Part shown: positions 59,269 through 64,000 of the stretch, in pieces
Layout of the letters: each line of letters starts with the position of its first letter
Numbering within the stretch: position 1 is the first letter of the stretch
Source: Saururus chinensis
Lineage: Eukaryota; Streptophyta; Magnoliopsida; Piperales; Saururaceae
DNA: 64,000 nucleotides
Reading direction: 5' to 3'
NCBI GenBank assembly: GCA_035235625.1
Contig: CP141150.1
Coordinates: 12,214,001-12,278,000 of the forward strand
Made by a program: the position numbers and the translations under genes
Notes under the pieces: generated by a model
What the model was told of the DNA's origin: nothing
Database searches by the model: none
Seen by the model: only the letters and a program-made list of their open reading frames with translations

Positions 59269-61069
59269 CACTACAACAAATAGTACTATTAACGACGCTT
59301 TTAAGCATCGCTAATAGTACTCTAAGCGTCGTTAAATGCGTCGACAAAAATCCAGTCACTATTACTCATTAGTGACGCTTATGACAAAGCGTCGTTAATA
59401 GTCTAATATTAGTGATGTTTATATTTACGTCACTAAATATTTCCTTTTTACGACATGTAATTATGTGTCGTTAATAGTTGATTATTAGCGATGCATAATT
59501 CTAAGTGTTGCTAATAATTACTTATTAGTGGTGCATAGTTATATGTCGCAAACATAAAAAAATTAAGAAAATATGTAAAATGTTCTTCTTAGCGATGCTT
59601 GTATATACGTCGATCATAATAAAAATAATTAAAAATCTTACTAGAAACACTTATATAAACGTCGCTAGTAGGTAAAATTGAAAAAAGAAATTAGTAAATA
59701 GCTACACATCCAAAAGCATCGCTAATTAAAAAAATGTATTTCAAAAAATTATATTTTATATTAGCGACGCTTAATAAAGCATCACTAATAAATAAAAAAA
59801 ATTAAAAGTCTTTAGCGTCGCTAATAACTTGATTTTTTTTAAAAAAAGCCGCCAGCAGCGGGATGACATGAGGGGTGCTGGCCGGAGGTTTTGGGGTGTA
59901 AGATAGGGGCGGCACCGAAATCCGGCGAAGGTGCCGGATCCGACGTCGGCGGGGGACACAAGGGAGGTTGACTGGGGGGAGAGGGGAGGGGATGACCGGG
60001 GAGAAGGTGGAGGAGGGGGGTGGGAATCCGGATTCCGGCCACCAGTGCCTCCTCCTCCAGTCGGACAGACCAAAGGAGGGGCGGGAGAAAACAGAGAGGG
60101 GGGAGGGTGCTGGCTAGGGGCGGGGGGGGGTGACTAGGGAGGGGGAAGCTGGAATCCAGCCCCCAAAGCCCCCTCCTCTCGGTCGAACGGAGGTGGGGAC
60201 GGGAGAAAATAGAAAGGGGGCGGGAGAAATCGAGACCGGGGGAGGGTGTTGGGGATAGGGGGTGACTAGGAAGGGGAGGAGGTGGTGCCAAAATCCAGCG
60301 GCGAGCCGGATTCTAGGCCCCATAGACCCCTCCTCCGGTCCGACAGACTGGAGGACAGGGTGGGATAAAACAAAGAGTGGGGGAGAGCACCGGGGAGGGG
60401 GGGGGTGACCGGGAGGGGGGAGGAGGGTGTGTTGGAATTCGGGCCGCATAGCCCCCTCCTCTAGTCTGACAGACTGGAGGATGGGGCGGGAGAAAATAGA
60501 GAGGGTGTGGTAGAAAACAAAGAGTGGTGGAGGGCGCTGGGGAGAGAGGGGGGGACCGAGGAGAGGGAGGAGGAGGGGGAGCTAGAATCCGGTGGGGAGC
60601 CAGATTCATGCTGCCAGAGCCACCTCCTCCGGTCTGTCACCGGAGGAGGGGGCAAAAATCTTGAGTGGGAGGCCACTGGGGACATAAGGGAGGCGACAAC
60701 GGAAATGGAGCCGCAGAGAAGGCCCGTGCGGCAACGCTGAGGGGTGGCTGGTCACCGGCGCTGAGGGGCGACGACTGAGCAAATTAAAGAGGCTACTGCA
60801 GGGGAGAGGGGCGCAACTGTGGCAAGGGAGGAAGCGTCTGTATTTAAACACACGTGCAAAAGAAACGCGGCTAGGCAAAAAAATCGCACGGCTGCGTTCG
60901 GGAAGAAATGCGGGCAATTTCACTCGCATTTCATTTCATTTTGCGACGCTTAGCAAGCATCGCAAAAGCAATTTATTGTGACATTTTTAAAGAAACGTCA
61001 CAATAAATATAAAAGTAGCAACGTTTATAACCAAATGTCACTAAATATAAAGAAACAGATAAAAGAAAA

Positions 61070-61100
<31 letters not shown>

Positions 61101-61888
61101 GTGTAGAGAGAGAGTGAGGAGAGAGAGGGGGAGAGAGTAGAGAGGGAGAGTGTAGAGAGAGGGGGTAGAGAGAGGGTCGAGGAGAGGGAGAGAGGACGAG
61201 ATAGAGGGTAGTGAGACATGAGGAGGAGAGAGAGGGTAGAGAGAGAGGATGAGGAGAGAGAGAAGAGAGAGGGTGAGGAGAGAGAGAAAGAGGGGAGCGA
61301 GGGTAGAGAGCGGGGGCGAGGAGAGAGAGAGAGAAGCTACCCTCTCTCCCCTCTCTCTCTCCGCTCTCTCTCCCTCTCTTCTCACCCTCTCTCTCTCTCT
61401 TCTCTCTCTCTCCTAATCCTCTCTCTACCCTCTCTCCCCTCACCCCCTAGCTCTCTTCTCTCTCTCTCTCTCTCACCCCCTCTCTTTTCTCTCTCCTCAT
61501 CCTCTCTCTCTACCATCTCTTCTCTCTTTCTCTCTCTCCTCATCCTCTCTCTCTACCATCTCTCCCCTCTTTCTCTCTCTCCTCATCCTCTCTCTACCTT
61601 CTCCCCCCTCTTTCTCTCTCTCTCTCCTCATCCTCTCTCTACCTTCTCCCCCTTTCTCTCTCTCCTCATCCTCACTCTACCCTCTTTCTCTCTCTCCTCG
61701 CCCCCTCTATTCTCTGTCACTCCTCGCCCTCACTCTTCTCTCTCTCGTCTTTTCTCTTTCCTCTCTCTCCCTTTTCTCTATTTTATTTATCTATTTTTAA
61801 AAAATAAAAATTTATAGTAGCGACGCATAACCATATGCGTGTCGCTACTACCCTATGTAGTAGCCACACATACAATTATGTGTTGCTC

Positions 61889-61920
<32 letters not shown>

Positions 61921-62800
61921 AATTAAAAATAATTTTTAATTAAAATTTTCTTTCCTCTCCCCTCTTTCTCTCTCTTCTCTTTCTCTCCTCACCCCCTCTC
62001 TTCTCTCTCTCTACCCTCTCTCACCTCTTTCTCTCTCTTCTCTCTCTCCTCACCCTCTCTCTCTTCTCTCTCTCATCTTTTCTCTCTCCTCTTTTCTCTC
62101 TCCTCTCTCTCCCTTTTATTTAAATTTTTTTAGTAGCGATGCATAACTGTATCCATCACGACTAACCAAAGGTACTAGCAACGCATGCGGTTATGCATCG
62201 GTAATATATATTTTTTATTTTTTAATTTTTTTTAAAAATATTATAATTAAAAATTCTTTTTATCTCCTTTATTTCTCTTGCTTCGTTTCTCCACACCCTC
62301 TCTCTACCCTCTATCCCCTCTTTTTCTCTCTTCTCTCTCACTCCTCACGCCCTCTCTTCTGTCTCTCCCCTCACCCTCTCTCTCTTCTCTTTCTGTCACT
62401 CCTCCCTCTCTCCTCCCCCTCTTTTCTCTCTCTCCTCATCCTCTCTCTCCTCCTCCTCTCTCTGTCTCTCCTCTCTCTTGCTCTCTCCACTCTCTCTCTT
62501 TTATTATAAATTATATTTTAAAATTAATAAGAAAAGTTAAGAAATAAAATAGATTATATATAAATAGTGAAAGTTTAATCTATTATTGGCACTACCTTTT
62601 ATTTAAAATTTAATATTTATTTATTATATATACAAATAGTAAATATTGAATAAAATATATTATATTTAAAAAGTTTATTTTAATTTTTTTAATATTTATT
62701 TATTATATAATTATTTATTAAATAAAATTAATTAATGAATTTAATAGCAACGCTATTATCAATGCTATTTGTGACACTTGTTTAAAAGCGTTGCTAATTG
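59269..62800 (+). mobile_element. CACTA-like element 4, right end not found
   Basis: It starts CACTACAACAAATAGTAC after TAC and has TTAGCGACGCTT-type motifs at 59,280-59,830, 60,940-61,045, 61,815-61,880, 62,140-62,210 and a few near 62,740-62,800. The core (59,850-60,930) is GC-rich with GGAGGAGGGG words. It shares GCGGGCAATTTCACTCGC with element 1 (26,640-26,690). No TAGTG end precedes the unrelated AT-rich DNA after 62,830, so it is truncated or decayed there. Confidence 0.75.
61062..62510 (+). repeat. GA array turning into CT arrays in CACTA element 4
   Basis: GA-rich from 61,062 to 61,335, then without a gap CT-rich from 61,341 to 61,780, forming a long near-inverted repeat. Further CT blocks lie at 61,950-62,115 and 62,280-62,505. 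An (AT)n run lies at 61,890-61,913. Confidence 0.9.
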
Positions 62801-62829
62801 TTCAAAAATTTTAATTTTTTATTTTAAAT

Positions 62830-64000
62830 TTACTTAATTGCCACCATTATGTACTTTATCAATTGATTATTTTTCTCTCATTTATTTATCAAATGATAAA
62901 AGAAATAGAATGTTAAAACATATGTGACATATATAATTGTATGAATTTTATTTCATTGATAAAAAATATGTCCATTGAAGTTGTGTGTAATTAAGTTTTG
63001 TGGAGTCTGGATTGATTATTGATGTATCAAGCCAAATTTAGAATTGAAGGACTTGAAAAGCCAGAGTAGATGTGCTTTGATGATTAAAGGTTGAAAACTT
63101 ATGAAGAGTGATTGAAGATTTGAATGAAAAGAGTTAATGAATCATGCACAAACCATCACACACACTTAGTTTTTTCAATATTTTTATCATATGAGAGTTT
63201 TGGAAAAAGTACCTAAAAATGAACAAAAAATCATAGAATTTGTTCATACGTAGTCAATCGTCCTCAAATGAACTTTAAATTTTTTGCCAGAACATCAAAT
63301 GGTTAATCGTCAAGTGCAAAGATCTATCGGAATAAGTTCCATCAGATTCTAAAAAGTGTGATCAATTAAATTGTTGAAACGATCGATTGTTTATTAGGGA
63401 TTCTAGAACATAATAATGAATGATCAATCATTCAGTGGCAGCGTACATGCCTAAAATAAGTCACTTTGAGAACAATTTGTTACCTAATTAAAAATAAAGT
63501 TTTAAACCTACTTAACTCTCTATAGAAGGACTTATAAGCGATGAAATTGAAGAAGAAAGAAGGTTATTCTTTGTGGAAAAAGAGAGTTCTTTTGTGTAAA
63601 ATTCCTTCATACACCTTCATAAATTATTGAATGATTATAAAAGGGAGGAGAGTATATTTGATTCATAAGATTTTATGAATTAAATTGAGAGTTGTGAGAG
63701 ATAACAAACTACATCGCATACATGTTGAAGATGGAACAAATCAAAATGGACTTTAATTGAAGTTTCAAGAACAAAGAGATCATACTAAGGAAGGAGAAGA
63801 TAAAGAGATCAAGTTTGTAAGCATTAAGAAGGACATCGATGGCTAAAAAAATTGGAGAAAGACTTCTAAGTTGTTACATTGGTAACAAAAATTGAGTCTT
63901 TGTAAAGTTTGAATCCTTATGCATTGATTTTTTAGTTGATGGAGAGGCTACATGGTTTTTTCCCTAGTTAGGTTTTAATTTTGTTTTTGGGCTGGAGGCA
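62830..64000. other. AT-rich terminal stretch
   Basis: No open frame of note. The 63,000-63,950 part has features of a plus-strand retroelement LTR (TTGGTAACAAAAATTGAG and a GTTTGAATCC stretch), but neither ends nor a partner copy are in the window. Confidence 0.3.

Noticed and set aside
59771..60929. Several long Pro/Ser-rich frames on the minus strand
   Set aside because: They overlap in different frames over a GC-rich transposon core, with no domain and no shared frame with related elements.
61218..61817. 199-codon frame rich in Arg/Glu, then Ser/Leu
   Set aside because: Runs through the GA array and then the CT array of a CACTA element; composition follows the repeat.

Overview
This is nuclear DNA of a flowering plant. 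A cytochrome P450 of the CYP84A (ferulate/coniferaldehyde 5-hydroxylase) type with one short canonical GT-AG intron, plant Copia and Gypsy sequences, LINEs, CACTA and PIF/Harbinger-like DNA transposons, and nuclear pseudogenes of histone H4, presenilin and a Rab GTPase all point there. The GC-rich P450 exons would suit a monocot or a basal lineage, but the species cannot be told. About 90% or more of the window is repetitive. The only convincing intact protein gene is the P450 at 53,997-55,616 on the minus strand.

Layout. (1) 1-7,042: a minus-strand LINE endonuclease region split by a nearly complete but dead Copia element (617-5,675, TSD AATTA, 469-bp LTRs, iMet-type PBS). (2) 238-25,363 and 28,325-50,663 are two direct copies of one 20+ kb segment (called A and A' here). 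Each holds an older pair of related units ('a' and 'b'), a degenerate Gypsy integrase, AT-rich tandem repeats and a degenerate Copia pol. The copies differ mainly by later insertions, and because the other copy keeps the empty site, each insertion can be cut out to the base. In A these are a 778-bp LINE 3' end (9,115-9,892) and a 4.66-kb TG...CA element that looks like a solo LTR (18,580-23,241). In A' they are two CACTA elements (32,230-33,716; 47,527-50,307) and a 3.4-kb PIF/Harbinger-like element (39,670-43,050). (3) 50,664-53,900: histone H4 pseudogene, Copia LTR remnant and two arrays of tandem repeats. (4) 53,997-55,710: the CYP84A gene with a TATA box. (5) 55,900-59,268: tRNA-like repeat, CT-rich tandem repeats, non-coding DNA. 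(6) 59,269-about 62,800: a fourth CACTA-like element with very long GA/CT arrays, then AT-rich DNA to the end.

The most unusual object is the Harbinger-like element at 39,670-43,050. It carries, in minus orientation, a presenilin C-terminal half fused behind a piece of a RabA4-like GTPase, plus a second copy of the same Rab piece with a second terminus-like end. It is a composite gene-capturing transposon whose exact limits are proven by the empty site in the paralogous copy. Both gene pieces are broken by frameshifts and changes of catalytic motifs, so they are best read as transduplicated pseudogenes.
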